NCBI RefSeq assembly: GCF_003026495.1
Contig: NZ_PYMA01000003.1
Span: 124,001-188,000, forward strand
Source: Photobacterium sanctipauli
GTDB taxonomy: Bacteria; Pseudomonadota; Gammaproteobacteria; Enterobacterales; Vibrionaceae
Length of the DNA: 64,000 nt
Direction: 5' to 3'
Shown here: piece after piece, positions 6,836 to 15,921 of the stretch
Layout: every line of letters starts with the position of its first letter
Numbering within the stretch: position 1 is the first letter of the stretch
Program-made: the position numbers and the translations under genes
Notes under the pieces: generated by a model
The model's input: the letters and a program-made list of their open reading frames with translations, nothing else
Database searches by the model: none
Told to the model about the DNA's origin: nothing

Positions 6836-8749
6836 ATGGCTTCGCTTCGATTAATCTCAACCTTATGTCTTTCTATCGCTGCTGCATTACCCACAATGGT
6901 TACAGCTAAGCAAACACAGCAGGTTTCTCTTTTGGAACAGCGAACAATCGTTGATGATAAGATTGTGCTTGGCCGTGCTGAAAAAGTTTATTTTCCAGAA
7001 ATAGAACAATTATCTGGCGTTGGCATTCCAGCCAAAATCGATACAGGGGCTGACTCAACCTCTATCCATGCAACAAATATAGAGATCACCGCTACCGATA
7101 AAGTCTTTGAGGGCTTATCAGGCATGGCGCTACTCAATGCCATCGCCGAGGAGTTCGATACACTAAACACCTACCGAATGAGAGACCGGAAGGACAAAAC
7201 TGACCTCATGATCAGCTTTGACATCACCAACCCATATACTGGTGAATCCGTCCGCCTAACTAAGCCGCTGTACCGGTTGGCAATGGTCAAAATTCGCGGT
7301 GAGGAAGGGCACATTCCACGTCCAGTCGTTAAACTCGAACTTAAGATTGCTGACAAAACCATCCTGACTGATGTCAACCTCGCAGACCGAGAGCGCTTTT
7401 CATACCCGATTCTAATTGGTAAGACGTTCTTGAGCGATACGGCCTGGGTCGACGCCGGGTTTGACTACTTGCAGGAACAAAAAACAGCACAAGTAATTGG
7501 GCGCAAAGAAATCGCGACAGTCAACGGCTTAGCGATGGAGGTCAGCCACTCACTCCAGAACCGTTACAGTATCCTTCATGCGACAGACATTAAAGTCGAC
7601 GCGAAAAAGCAGCAGGTCAGCTTTACCACCCAAGGCCGAACCAACGAAAAAAAGAAAATGACCCTACCGCTGGTCAAAATGCTCAAGTTCAGGGACACCA
7701 GCCGCCCTCTCGTCTCTCTTCCTATCAAGATAGGCGAAGCTGAAAGCCCAACAGAGCAATTCAACGGCCATATTCTCGCATACCTGCGTGACCGTTCGAA
7801 AAATAGCAGCCAACTTCGCCTTGGTCGAGAAGCTCTTAACAAAAACTTTGTGATCAGCCTTGGCGAAACCTACCTTGGCGAAAAGCCTCTGGACACTTTA
7901 GAGACACTGCTAAAAGACGACACATCGCTCATGATGAGCCCCAAAGAAACAATTAATATCGATGGGACAGTCGTCAATGCTGTTCCTTCTGGGTTGATCA
8001 AAACCCCAGTACTCAATGTCCCGGCGATTAATGAGCACAAAACTGAACATGGGCGCGTTGTCCAATACAATGTGGTTGATGCTGATGGCAGCGCCCATAG
8101 CTTTGAAAAGCCAATCCAATCCAAAATACGCGTTGGTGAAACCGTCCGTACCGTCGTTAACGTAGAAGTCAACTTGGCGTCATCTATGCTTTTAAAAGAT
8201 GTAGCATTGGAAGCTAACCCTGATGCAGTGGAAGAGGGTTCTCTGTTCGAAATAAGCCCTGACTTGATGCACGGCGCCTTACTGGTCAACACCCGTTCGA
8301 CCAATTTGCTTGACAAGGGTCAGCCAACCAAGGCCGGCTATATCGAGAACGTTGAGCTCGAAGGCATGCGCTTCCCTGCCAAGCTTGATACCGGCGCTGA
8401 CGTCAGCTCAATGCATGCAACGGATATCGAAACCTTCGATAAGGACGGTAAGAAGTGGGTCTCGTTTACCTACAAAAATGCCCAAGGCAACGAACAAGCA
8501 TTCACCCGCGAAGTCATTGATGAAATGCGCATCCGGGCCCGTGCAGGTGAAGAGCCGCAAGTACGCTTGGTGGTTAGCATGCGCGTGAAGCTAGGTAACA
8601 TCGAAAAGGATGTGGCGGTTAACCTGCGTGATCGCAGCCGTTTCGAGTACAGCATGATTCTGGGACAGAACTACCTTAAAAATGACATTGTTGTAAGCAG
8701 CGACCAGCAGTTCATTTATACCGGTAAAGCCAAAAGCGATAAGCAGTAG
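6836..8749 (+). CDS. exported multi-unit retropepsin-like protein, paralog 2
   Basis: About 637 residues, with the same start context (AGGATGGATATG), signal peptide and unit order as the gene at 4718: KIDTGADSTSIHA near residue 70, a degenerate middle unit with SLQN at the catalytic position, and KLDTGADVSSMHA near residue 520. The first three quarters have diverged from paralog 1 in many codons. In contrast 8350-8634 match 6241-6525 with a single difference, which points to recent gene conversion or unequal exchange. Its own leader is AT-rich and differs from that of paralog 1, so expression may differ. Proteolytic activity is inferred from the family. Confidence 0.75.
   Translation: MASLRLISTLCLSIAAALPTMVTAKQTQQVSLLEQRTIVDDKIVLGRAEKVYFPEIEQLSGVGIPAKIDTGADSTSIHATNIEITATDKVFEGLSGMALLNAIAEEFDTLNTYRMRDRKDKTDLMISFDITNPYTGESVRLTKPLYRLAMVKIRGEEGHIPRPVVKLELKIADKTILTDVNLADRERFSYPILIGKTFLSDTAWVDAGFDYLQEQKTAQVIGRKEIATVNGLAMEVSHSLQNRYSILHATDIKVDAKKQQVSFTTQGRTNEKKKMTLPLVKMLKFRDTSRPLVSLPIKIGEAESPTEQFNGHILAYLRDRSKNSSQLRLGREALNKNFVISLGETYLGEKPLDTLETLLKDDTSLMMSPKETINIDGTVVNAVPSGLIKTPVLNVPAINEHKTEHGRVVQYNVVDADGSAHSFEKPIQSKIRVGETVRTVVNVEVNLASSMLLKDVALEANPDAVEEGSLFEISPDLMHGALLVNTRSTNLLDKGQPTKAGYIENVELEGMRFPAKLDTGADVSSMHATDIETFDKDGKKWVSFTYKNAQGNEQAFTREVIDEMRIRARAGEEPQVRLVVSMRVKLGNIEKDVAVNLRDRSRFEYSMILGQNYLKNDIVVSSDQQFIYTGKAKSDKQ
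8350..8634. repeat. near-identical 285 bp segment shared by the paralogs (copy 2)
   Basis: Partner of 6241-6525. It encodes the C-terminal DTGAD unit through VNLRD. Confidence 0.85.
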
Positions 8750-8775
8750 TCAATTCGCTACTGCTTACCCTCATC

Positions 8776-8804
8776 AAAAAAGGAGCGCACGGCGCTCCTT
8801 TTGT
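8776..8804. terminator. bidirectional terminator between convergent genes
   Basis: Stem AGGAGCGC / GCGCTCCT with a short loop, A-run before and T-run after, so it can serve both the paralog 2 gene and the reverse-strand transporter. Confidence 0.85.
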
Positions 8805-8856
8805 TTATGGCTATCTTTTTATTGTTATCTGTTTACGGCTATCACGCACTCAGCAG

Positions 8857-9792
8857 TTATGAAGTCGCAGTCTGCTCTTCTACCCTACCTTGTCGCTTTG
8901 CCCAGTACCCCGCCAATAGCGAACCTGAGATATTGTGCCAAATCGAGAAGATAGTGCCCGGAATAGCTGCTGCTGGGGTAAAGAATTTCATCGCCAGCGC
9001 CGTCGCCAAACCTGAGTTTTGAAGGCCAACCTCAAAGGCGACCGTCCGGCAAATAGTTTCGCTAAAGCCCAGTGCCCGGCAGCAGAAGTATCCGGCAACC
9101 AAACCAAAGCTATTGTGAAGAATCACGGCAAGGGCAATGATTGGCCCCAGGGTGCTCAGGTTATCGACATTCAGCGCAACCACGATAGCAATGACCATCA
9201 CAATGGCCGCCATCGACACCAATGGCAACACTTCACTCACCTTATCAATATGCTTACGTGCCAGCGTATTGATCAACACACCAATCGCAACAGGCACCAG
9301 CACGATCTTAACCAAACTCATCAACATCGCACTCACCGGTACATCGACCGTTTCACCAACCTGTAATTCAACCAGTAATGGTGTGAGCACCACACCGAGC
9401 AAGGTAGATACCGCCGTCATTGAAATCGACAGGGCAACGTTGCCTTTAGCAAGAAACGCCATCACATTCGAAGACGTACCGCCCGCCACGCTACCCACCA
9501 GCACCATACCGACGGTCAGATCTGCATCAAACCCCAGCACGAAGCTGATCAACAGTGCCGCTAATGGCATGATCAGAAACTGTAATACCACCCCGACGCC
9601 CACAGCCGCCTTATGGGTAAGAACATTGGCGAAGTCTTTTGGAGACAGGCTGATCCCCATCGCCAACATAATGATGGTAAGCAATGGCACGATTTGTGTT
9701 TTTAAATCGACAAACAAAGCGGGTTGGAAGAAAGCCAATACTGAAATCAGTACAGCCCAAAGTGGAAACAGTTGAATGATTTTCCCTATCAT
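8857..9792 (-). CDS. BASS-family (bile acid:sodium symporter-like) transporter
   Basis: A 311-residue integral membrane protein with about nine or ten hydrophobic helices. The opening (LFPLWAVLISVLAFFQPALF), the MGISLSPKDF segment and the paired glycine-rich motifs GSVAGGTSSNVMAFLAKGNVALS and VAFEVGLQNSGLATALA are typical of the bile acid:sodium symporter superfamily. In bacteria these carry organic acids, pantothenate or similar compounds with sodium. ATG at 9792 follows AGGG; an in-frame TTG lies six bases earlier. Its neighbour on the same strand is a ureidoglycine aminohydrolase with its own terminator, so a shared role in purine-derived nitrogen use is only a guess. Confidence 0.85.
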   Translation of the reverse strand: MIGKIIQLFPLWAVLISVLAFFQPALFVDLKTQIVPLLTIIMLAMGISLSPKDFANVLTHKAAVGVGVVLQFLIMPLAALLISFVLGFDADLTVGMVLVGSVAGGTSSNVMAFLAKGNVALSISMTAVSTLLGVVLTPLLVELQVGETVDVPVSAMLMSLVKIVLVPVAIGVLINTLARKHIDKVSEVLPLVSMAAIVMVIAIVVALNVDNLSTLGPIIALAVILHNSFGLVAGYFCCRALGFSETICRTVAFEVGLQNSGLATALAMKFFTPAAAIPGTIFSIWHNISGSLLAGYWAKRQGRVEEQTATS

Positions 9793-9983
9793 GAACAATC
9801 CCTATAACGTTTTTTATCCAAGTATGTTGTTATAGAAGAAATATTTCATAGATAAATCAGAATTAATAGCGGGAAATATTGATTCACAACGAGAGGTTAA
9901 AAATAGATGTATAAGCGATATATATCGCCTAATAACAAAAATATCACCTAGGAAAAATAGTAACTAATGCGATATTTTCAGCA

Positions 9984-10016
9984 TTAAAAAAACCGGCACC
10001 ATTATCATGGTGCCGG
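9984..10016 (-). terminator. terminator of the ureidoglycine aminohydrolase gene
   Basis: Perfect 9 bp stem CCGGCACCA / TGGTGCCGG; on the reverse strand it is followed by a T-run (A-run at 9985-9992). Confidence 0.85.
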
Positions 10017-10057
10017 AAGTGTGGCTAGGGATTTAATGCAATCTGAAGCTGCTTAAA

Positions 10058-10894
10058 TTAGTTCTTCGGACGAATAAACGGCATATGGCGGTTAACGTCT
10101 TTGTACAGTAGGTAACGGAATGGACCAGGGCCGCCGGCATAACAAGACTGCGGGCAGAAGGCGCGTAACCACATAAAGTCGCCAGCCTCTACTTCAACCC
10201 AATCTTGGTTCAAGTGGTACACCGCCTTCCCTTGCAGCACATACAAACCATGCTCCATCACGTGGGTTTCATCGAATGGGATCACTGAGCCCGGCTGAAA
10301 GGTCACAATATTAACGTGCATGTCGTGACGCATATCTTCAGGGCTTACAAAACGGGTTGTCGCCCAGCCGCCATCGGTATCTGGCATCTCGATCGGATCA
10401 AGCTCATTTTCATTGGTCACAAATGCCGGCGGTACTTCAAGCCCATCAACAAATTGGTAAGCTTTACGAACCCAGTGGAAACGCACAGGCTGGTTGCTGT
10501 TATTGTGTACTGTCCAATCACAACCAGGCGGTAGGAAAGCATAGCCACCCTCTGTCATGTGGTGGTGCTCACCTTCGATGGTGATATCCATTTCACCCGC
10601 CACTACGAACAGTACCCCTTCCGCACTCGAATCAAGCTCAGGACGGTTTGAACCGCCGTTCGGATCAATCTCAACAATATACTGCGAGAATGTCTCAGAA
10701 AAGCCACTTAGCGGGCGAGCAATAACCCACATGCGCATGTTTTCCCAGAACGGTAGGAAACTGGTCACAATATCGGTCATAACACGCTTGGGGATAATCG
10801 CGTAGGCTTCGGTTAATACGGCGCGATCTGATAATAATTGTGTTTGGGGAGGAAGGCCGCCTTGCGGTGAATAGTACTGGTGTTTATTGCTCAT
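10058..10894 (-). CDS. allE: (S)-ureidoglycine aminohydrolase (bicupin)
   Basis: 278 residues forming two cupin halves. The enzyme releases ammonia from ureidoglycine to give ureidoglycolate in allantoin degradation, using Mn. Features of the AllE/UGHY family visible here are AIIPKRVMTDIVTSFLPFW near the start, EGVLFVVAGEMDITIEGE in the first cupin, and ETHVMEHGLYVLQGKAVYHLN in the second, with its metal-binding Glu and His residues. The start ATG at 10894 has AAGGA 9 bp upstream; an in-frame GTG at 10936 has none. No other allantoin genes are visible nearby. A LysR gene is divergent from it, and an inverted repeat lies between the two. Confidence 0.85.
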   Translation of the reverse strand: MSNKHQYYSPQGGLPPQTQLLSDRAVLTEAYAIIPKRVMTDIVTSFLPFWENMRMWVIARPLSGFSETFSQYIVEIDPNGGSNRPELDSSAEGVLFVVAGEMDITIEGEHHHMTEGGYAFLPPGCDWTVHNNSNQPVRFHWVRKAYQFVDGLEVPPAFVTNENELDPIEMPDTDGGWATTRFVSPEDMRHDMHVNIVTFQPGSVIPFDETHVMEHGLYVLQGKAVYHLNQDWVEVEAGDFMWLRAFCPQSCYAGGPGPFRYLLYKDVNRHMPFIRPKN

Positions 10895-10968
10895 ATCTTG
10901 TCGTCCTTCATACAAGAAAGTAGTTATATCAGCCACGCTATCTTTCGCAGCCTACATTCGTTATGTTG

Positions 10969-10991
10969 TGTGTATAAACACATCATACACA
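10969..10991. promoter_or_regulatory. probable LysR operator between allE and its divergent regulator
   Basis: Perfect 7 bp arms TGTGTAT / ATACACA with a 9 bp spacer, containing a T-N11-A box, placed in the 171 bp divergent intergenic region about 75-100 bp from both starts. The geometry is usual for LysR autoregulation; binding is inferred. Confidence 0.55.
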
Positions 10992-11065
10992 AATAATTAA
11001 CAATTGATAATTTAAATAATTTTATTATTATCAGTGGAAATGCCACTAATTTCGTAGGTAAAGCT

Positions 11066-11950
11066 ATGCAGCAAACGCTAGACCCGATTTTACTGAAAAG
11101 CTTGGTTGCTGTTGTCGATACTGGCAGCTTTACCCGAGCAGCAGAAAGTACCCACCTCACCCAATCGACCATTAGCCAGCAGGTCAAAAAACTCGAAGCG
11201 CAACTCGGTTGTGAGTTGCTGTCTCGCAACAAGCGCCATACTACTGCTACCCTTGAAGGCGAGCGGGTTGTCACCTATGCCCGTCGCATCCTAGACATGA
11301 TGGAAGAAGCCGTTGCCCAAACCGCCATTGTTGCCGAACAGCGCCCTATTCGACTTGGAGTGCCTGAAGACTTTGCCACCCACGAACTCATGCCCACCCT
11401 CACCCGTTTTGCCAAAGCATTCCCCGATGTCCGGCTTGAAGTAAAGAGTGGCATGTGCAGTGATATCTGGACTCAGTTCCAAAACCTCGACTTGGATCTT
11501 GCCTTGGTTAAACACCGGTTAGGCACCGCCCAAGGAGAAGCATGTTGGTCAGAGCCCTTATGCTGGATAGACGGCAAGCATGCCAATAGCCTAGAACAGG
11601 ACACAGTCCCTTTGGTTGGCCTGCCTAGCACAGGGCTCTACCGAAGTGAAATGGCACACACCTTTGATAGCCTTGGGAAGAAATGGCGAATGGCCTATAT
11701 CACCACCAGCTTGTCTGGAGTGGGTTGTGCTGTTGAAGCCGGACTGGGTATTTCCCTGCTGCCGAAGCGATTAGTCACCCAGCAGCATCGGGTGTTGGGT
11801 GAAAAACAAGGGCTGCCCAATGTGTCACCTCTGGAGCTATGGCTCCATGTCGGACCACAACGTTCAAGCCAAATGAAATTATTAGCGGAATATCTTACTG
11901 AAGCTTGCGACGGTATTTTTGCGAAAAATACATGTCCTGAGGAGGGCTAA
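11066..11950 (+). CDS. LysR-family transcriptional regulator
   Basis: 294 residues. The N-terminal winged helix-turn-helix is clear: LLKSLVAVVDTGSFTRAAE, STHLTQSTISQQVKKLE and LGCELLSRNKRHTTATLEGE. A type 2 periplasmic-binding-like effector domain follows from about residue 90. It is divergent from the ureidoglycine aminohydrolase gene, with a palindromic T-N11-A box between, so it most likely controls that gene and itself in response to a purine breakdown product. The effector is inferred, not read from sequence. TAGGTAAAGCT precedes the ATG. Confidence 0.85.
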   Translation: MQQTLDPILLKSLVAVVDTGSFTRAAESTHLTQSTISQQVKKLEAQLGCELLSRNKRHTTATLEGERVVTYARRILDMMEEAVAQTAIVAEQRPIRLGVPEDFATHELMPTLTRFAKAFPDVRLEVKSGMCSDIWTQFQNLDLDLALVKHRLGTAQGEACWSEPLCWIDGKHANSLEQDTVPLVGLPSTGLYRSEMAHTFDSLGKKWRMAYITTSLSGVGCAVEAGLGISLLPKRLVTQQHRVLGEKQGLPNVSPLELWLHVGPQRSSQMKLLAEYLTEACDGIFAKNTCPEEG

Positions 11951-12177
11951 ATGCGCCTATTGCTTCAAGTGTAATATTACTCATTCACTAAGCACTCTTA
12001 ATTACCTTAACAGAATACCCAATTGCGATAGGCCATTTAATCTATCTCTAAAACCCTGCTTTTACTTAGTATGTTGATACCTTTGCGTAGCTTGAATAAA
12101 CCAAGATTGCGCTGTCGCACATGTTAATTGCTATGTGCTAACACATTTAAAATTAAAACGAATATCAACTAAAAACT

Positions 12178-13494
12178 ATGAATAAGAAGCACGTATTATA
12201 TTGCGCAGTCATTGCCACAATCTCCGCTACCTCCGCGCCTGCAATGTCGGCCGGATTTCAGCTCAACAGCCAATCAGCAACCGGTCTAGGCCGTGCTTTT
12301 GCTGGTGACGCTGTGATTGCCGATAACGCCTCTGTCGTCGCGCGTAACCCAGCTGCTATGGCTCTGTTTGATGAAACCAGCTTCTCGCTAGGCTTCAACG
12401 TCATCGCAACTGATGTCAATGTCGAATCGGGCACCTACAACCAAGCAAGTGCCAACTATATCCCCGGTACGCCTGGTGTTGGCCCTGTACCTCCAACAGA
12501 TCCCTCCGTGGGCTTTAGCTCCAATAGCTATGATATTGGTGGTACTAGTGATATTGGTGGCACCTCTGTTGTACCAAACCTACACTTGGTTGTTCCCCTC
12601 AACGATCAATGGGCTTGGGGTTTGTCTGCCTACTCAAACTTTGGTACTGAAACCCAATTTGAGGATGACTTCGTCGCGTCCATTTTTGGTGGCACCACCA
12701 GCGTAATGAGCATGAATTTTGGCACTATGTTGTCTTACCGCCTTAACGAAAAACTGAGCATCGGTGCAGGTATCGATGTGATTTATGGTATGGGTGAGCT
12801 ATCGCGTACTATCGGTGCCGAAGCATGCGTACTTGGCACTAATTGTGATGTCTACCAAGCCAACGTCGTAGACGTCGATGCTTCCGGCGTGGGCTTTGGT
12901 TGGAACGCAGGTTTGGTGTATGAACTGAGTGAGCACCACCGCTTTGGCCTAAGCTACCGTTATAGCCCTACGCTAGAAGTGGATGGCGATGTTAAAGGCG
13001 GCACCACTACCGCTGATTCAATGGATATCCCACTGCCAGACATGGCCGAATTCTCGGGTTACCACCGTCTAAGCGAATTATTCGCGGTTCACTATAGCTT
13101 GCAGTGGGTGCAGTGGAGTGCATTTGATACGCTTGTTATTGGTGGACTTGAGAAAGAATACCAGTGGAAAGATGCAGGTCACGCCTCTGTTGGCGGTACC
13201 AACTATCTCAACGATGAATGGACCCTAAGAGCCGGCTATATGTACGATGTTGCCGCAACCGATGAGCTTAAATCCATTTCAATTCCAGATTCAGACCGCC
13301 AATGGCTATCTGGCGGCTTTACGTATCACTTAGATCGTCAACAAAACATTGATTTCGGTATCACTTACCTTATCGGTCAGGATGTGACATTCGATGAAAC
13401 ACTGCACCCTGCATTGCCGGCACCTTCGATCACCGATGCCACCACTCGATCTGATGCGATCCTTGTTGGCTTGCAGTACAGCCGAACGTTCTAA
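12178..13494 (+). CDS. FadL-like outer membrane transport protein
   Basis: 438 residues. The signal peptide ends near ...SAPAMSA, and the mature N-terminus GFQLNSQSATGLGRAFAGDA is the hallmark of the FadL/TodX family, whose N-terminal hatch plugs a 14-strand beta barrel. NPAAMALFDETSFSLG and alternating strand patterns follow, and the protein ends with aromatic Phe (YSRTF) as expected of BAM substrates. Members carry long-chain fatty acids or other hydrophobic compounds across the outer membrane. It is transcribed alone from a 227 bp leader. The fatty-acid link with the acyl-CoA genes further on is plausible but they are 8 kb or more away. Confidence 0.85.
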   Translation: MNKKHVLYCAVIATISATSAPAMSAGFQLNSQSATGLGRAFAGDAVIADNASVVARNPAAMALFDETSFSLGFNVIATDVNVESGTYNQASANYIPGTPGVGPVPPTDPSVGFSSNSYDIGGTSDIGGTSVVPNLHLVVPLNDQWAWGLSAYSNFGTETQFEDDFVASIFGGTTSVMSMNFGTMLSYRLNEKLSIGAGIDVIYGMGELSRTIGAEACVLGTNCDVYQANVVDVDASGVGFGWNAGLVYELSEHHRFGLSYRYSPTLEVDGDVKGGTTTADSMDIPLPDMAEFSGYHRLSELFAVHYSLQWVQWSAFDTLVIGGLEKEYQWKDAGHASVGGTNYLNDEWTLRAGYMYDVAATDELKSISIPDSDRQWLSGGFTYHLDRQQNIDFGITYLIGQDVTFDETLHPALPAPSITDATTRSDAILVGLQYSRTF

Positions 13495-13513
13495 TTGGCG
13501 GTTATGACTCACA

Positions 13514-13543
13514 GCGCGGCGACTTCATCGTGAAGTAGCCGCG
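13514..13543. terminator. hairpin between the fadL-like gene and a convergent LysR gene
   Basis: CGCGGC-G-ACTTCA / TGAAGT-A-GCCGCG stem with a TCG loop, then TGTTTCTGT. It probably serves the fadL-like gene. Confidence 0.6.
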
Positions 13544-13554
13544 TGTTTCTGTGC

Positions 13555-14490
13555 CTAGTTGTCCGTTATAAGCTGGCTACCACACTGATAAATTTTGCGC
13601 TCGATGATCTGCTTCAGCTCCATAACCAGTTTCTGGGTGGCAGGATCCATATTCTTATCCAACGGCAGGATCAGCTGTAATTGGCTCTCAATCGGTTCCT
13701 CGAATGGCCTGCAAACAACACCCCAGTGCTGCTCAGCATCCAATGCTGACACTGCATTGATAACCGATATGCCCTTACCGTTAGCAACAAGTCTGGTTGC
13801 GATATCACTTAAAGACACCGTCCATATTTTCTTTGGCTTTATGTCTAACTCGTTCAAGCGATTAATAATGGTTGCCCGACTACGCTCTTCAGGCTCACCG
13901 ACAATTAACGTTTCACCTTGCAAGTCTTGAGGGGTAATGACCGACTTTTGAGCCAACGGATGATGCTTGGGCACAATAAACGCAGTTGGTAGCGAATAGA
14001 AATAGCTTTGATAGCGGGCATCTTGCTCTGCCGATAAGGTAATCGCAAAATCAAACCGCTCCGCCGCCATATCAGTAGGGATTTGTTCTGAGCGATACGA
14101 ATACAAGCTCATTTCCAACTCAGGAAATTGCTCAGCCAGCAAGATGGCGGCACTGGGCAACAGGCTGGTGGCGAAGGATGGCATACTGACTATCCGCAAT
14201 TGTCCCGCTGCTGTGTCTTTGATCTTATCGGCAAATTGCTTTAAATGATTCAAGCCAACATAAACACGCTCCACCTCGTTATAGAACAAACTACCATGCC
14301 TTGTCGGTAGCAAGCGGTTATTCACCCTTTCGAACAAGCTAAAACCCAGTCGTTCTTCAAGTTGTTTGATCAAGCGGCTCACCGCTGGCTGGGAGATCAG
14401 CATTTTTTCGGCAGCCTCTGTCGCACTTCTGGTTTTCATCACCCAAGTGAACGCTTCAATTTGGCTGTCGGTAAAGCCACGGCTTGCCAT
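13555..14490 (-). CDS. LysR-family transcriptional regulator
   Basis: 311 residues. The helix-turn-helix reads TEAAEKMLISQPAVSRLIKQLE, followed by RLGFSLFERVNNRLLPTRHG, and the effector domain starts near residue 92 (GQLRIVSMPSFATSLLP). Divergent from an M20 amidohydrolase gene at 14630 with 139 bp between the starts, which makes that gene its probable target. Residues of the effector pocket do not allow me to name an inducer; relatives of this type often bind amino acids or their acyl derivatives. Confidence 0.85.
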   Translation of the reverse strand: MASRGFTDSQIEAFTWVMKTRSATEAAEKMLISQPAVSRLIKQLEERLGFSLFERVNNRLLPTRHGSLFYNEVERVYVGLNHLKQFADKIKDTAAGQLRIVSMPSFATSLLPSAAILLAEQFPELEMSLYSYRSEQIPTDMAAERFDFAITLSAEQDARYQSYFYSLPTAFIVPKHHPLAQKSVITPQDLQGETLIVGEPEERSRATIINRLNELDIKPKKIWTVSLSDIATRLVANGKGISVINAVSALDAEQHWGVVCRPFEEPIESQLQLILPLDKNMDPATQKLVMELKQIIERKIYQCGSQLITDN

Positions 14491-14540
14491 AACATTTCCT
14501 TATAGTCCAATAATCACAAGTCATTATCACCTTAGGATAT

Positions 14541-14557
14541 ATCCATATAAAGTGGAT
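14541..14557. promoter_or_regulatory. inverted repeat, possible LysR site
   Basis: ATCCA-N7-TGGAT in the divergent region between the LysR gene and the M20 gene, next to the palindrome GGATATATCC. Only its position and symmetry support a regulatory role. Confidence 0.35.
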
Positions 14558-14629
14558 TTAACCTATAACGTTCTGCTTTAACCATAACAAAGCATTATAC
14601 ACTACAGGCTATTCAAGAAAGGAATTCAG

Positions 14630-15811
14630 ATGATTGAAGCACTGCAGCAAAACAACGAAATTTTCACGCTATGGCGTCGAGATATACATCAACATCCCGA
14701 ACTTGGTTTTGAAGAAAGCCGAACCGCCGAGCTTATTGCCAATAAACTCACCGAATGGGGATTTGATGAAGTCCATACCGGCATTGCCACGACAGGCGTT
14801 GTTGGCGTCCTCAAAGGTAGCTATGACTCTGATCTTGCCATAGGCCTAAGAGCCGATATGGATGCTCTCGCCATGGAGGAGCACAACCAATTTGAACACG
14901 CATCTGTTCATCACGGTAAAATGCACGGTTGTGGGCACGATGGCCACACCACAATGTTACTTGCTGCTGCCTGGTATTTAGCGCAACGACGTGAATTTGC
15001 TGGCACCGTGTACTTCATTTTCCAGCCTGCGGAAGAAGGCTTGGGCGGTGCAAAGGTGATGGTTGAGGAGGGGTTGTTTGAGCGCTTCCCATGCCAACGT
15101 GTTTATGGCATGCACAATATGCCCGGTATCCCCCAAGGTGAGTTTTGGTTAAAAGAAGGGGCGATAATGGCAAGCTCAGATCGCTTTGAAATAACCATCA
15201 CAGGCAAAGGCGGGCACGGTGCTATGCCTGAGTCGGCTATTGATCCAACCTTGATCATGAGCCAGATTGTTTTATCGGCCCAGTCAATCATTAGCCGAAA
15301 TACCTCTTCACTTGATGCCGCCGTACTTTCATTTACCGACCTGCATGCCGGTAGCGGTACCTTTAATGTCATTCCCGCTAAAGCTGAGATGAAAGGTTGT
15401 TTACGTGCCTTTGATGAACAAGTGAGAACCCACTGCATTGAGCGTTTAAAAGCCATTGTTGAGCACACCGCAATTGCCAGTGGCGCAGAAGCTAGCATCA
15501 CTATCCGTCCAGGCAGCTACCCTGCTACCGTCAATCACCCTGAGGCAACCGTTATTGCGACAAAAGTAGCAGAAAGCGTCGTGGGTAAAGACAAAGTCAA
15601 CCCTACTTGCGCCCCACTGCCAGGCAGCGAAGACTTCTCATTCATGGCTCAGCAAGTGCCTGCATGTTACCTGCTACTGGGCAACGGTACGGATGGAGGG
15701 AAAGGCGGTATATGTGTTCACAACCCAAACTACGACTTCAATGATGAGATCATTCCAATTGGGGCATCATTTTTTGTCAAAATGGTTCAAGAAGAGCTGA
15801 AAATCGGTTAA
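14630..15811 (+). CDS. M20 family amidohydrolase (hippurate hydrolase / N-acyl-amino-acid deacylase type)
   Basis: 393 residues, cytoplasmic. The family signature is complete: WRRDIHQHPELGFEE at the start, LRADMDALAM, the metal ligands in MHGCGHDGHTTMLL, the catalytic-base pair in QPAEEGLGG, MHNMPGIP, and LPGSEDFSFM near the end. The dimerisation domain lies in the middle. These enzymes cleave N-acyl amino acids or hippurate and use one or two metal ions; the exact acyl group is not predictable. GAAAGGAATTCAG precedes the ATG. Expression is probably set by the divergent LysR regulator. Confidence 0.88.
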   Translation: MIEALQQNNEIFTLWRRDIHQHPELGFEESRTAELIANKLTEWGFDEVHTGIATTGVVGVLKGSYDSDLAIGLRADMDALAMEEHNQFEHASVHHGKMHGCGHDGHTTMLLAAAWYLAQRREFAGTVYFIFQPAEEGLGGAKVMVEEGLFERFPCQRVYGMHNMPGIPQGEFWLKEGAIMASSDRFEITITGKGGHGAMPESAIDPTLIMSQIVLSAQSIISRNTSSLDAAVLSFTDLHAGSGTFNVIPAKAEMKGCLRAFDEQVRTHCIERLKAIVEHTAIASGAEASITIRPGSYPATVNHPEATVIATKVAESVVGKDKVNPTCAPLPGSEDFSFMAQQVPACYLLLGNGTDGGKGGICVHNPNYDFNDEIIPIGASFFVKMVQEELKIG

Positions 15812-15921
15812 TAGCTTCGATTTTAACGACTAAGAATACGGCCGCACTGCAGCCAATAATCACCTTGCTGTTAGCCATATCTTTGATACTCTACCGAACG
15901 TAATCTTCATGAGTATTTGAT

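Noticed and set aside
7870..8316. 148 aa reverse frame in retropepsin-like paralog 2
   Set aside because: Antisense shadow; the plus-strand protein aligns with its paralog through this part.
9137..9775. 212 aa plus-strand frame opposite the BASS transporter
   Set aside because: Its Thr/Asn/Ile-rich composition is what the complement of a membrane protein gene gives; no ribosome site, and the reverse-strand gene is clear.
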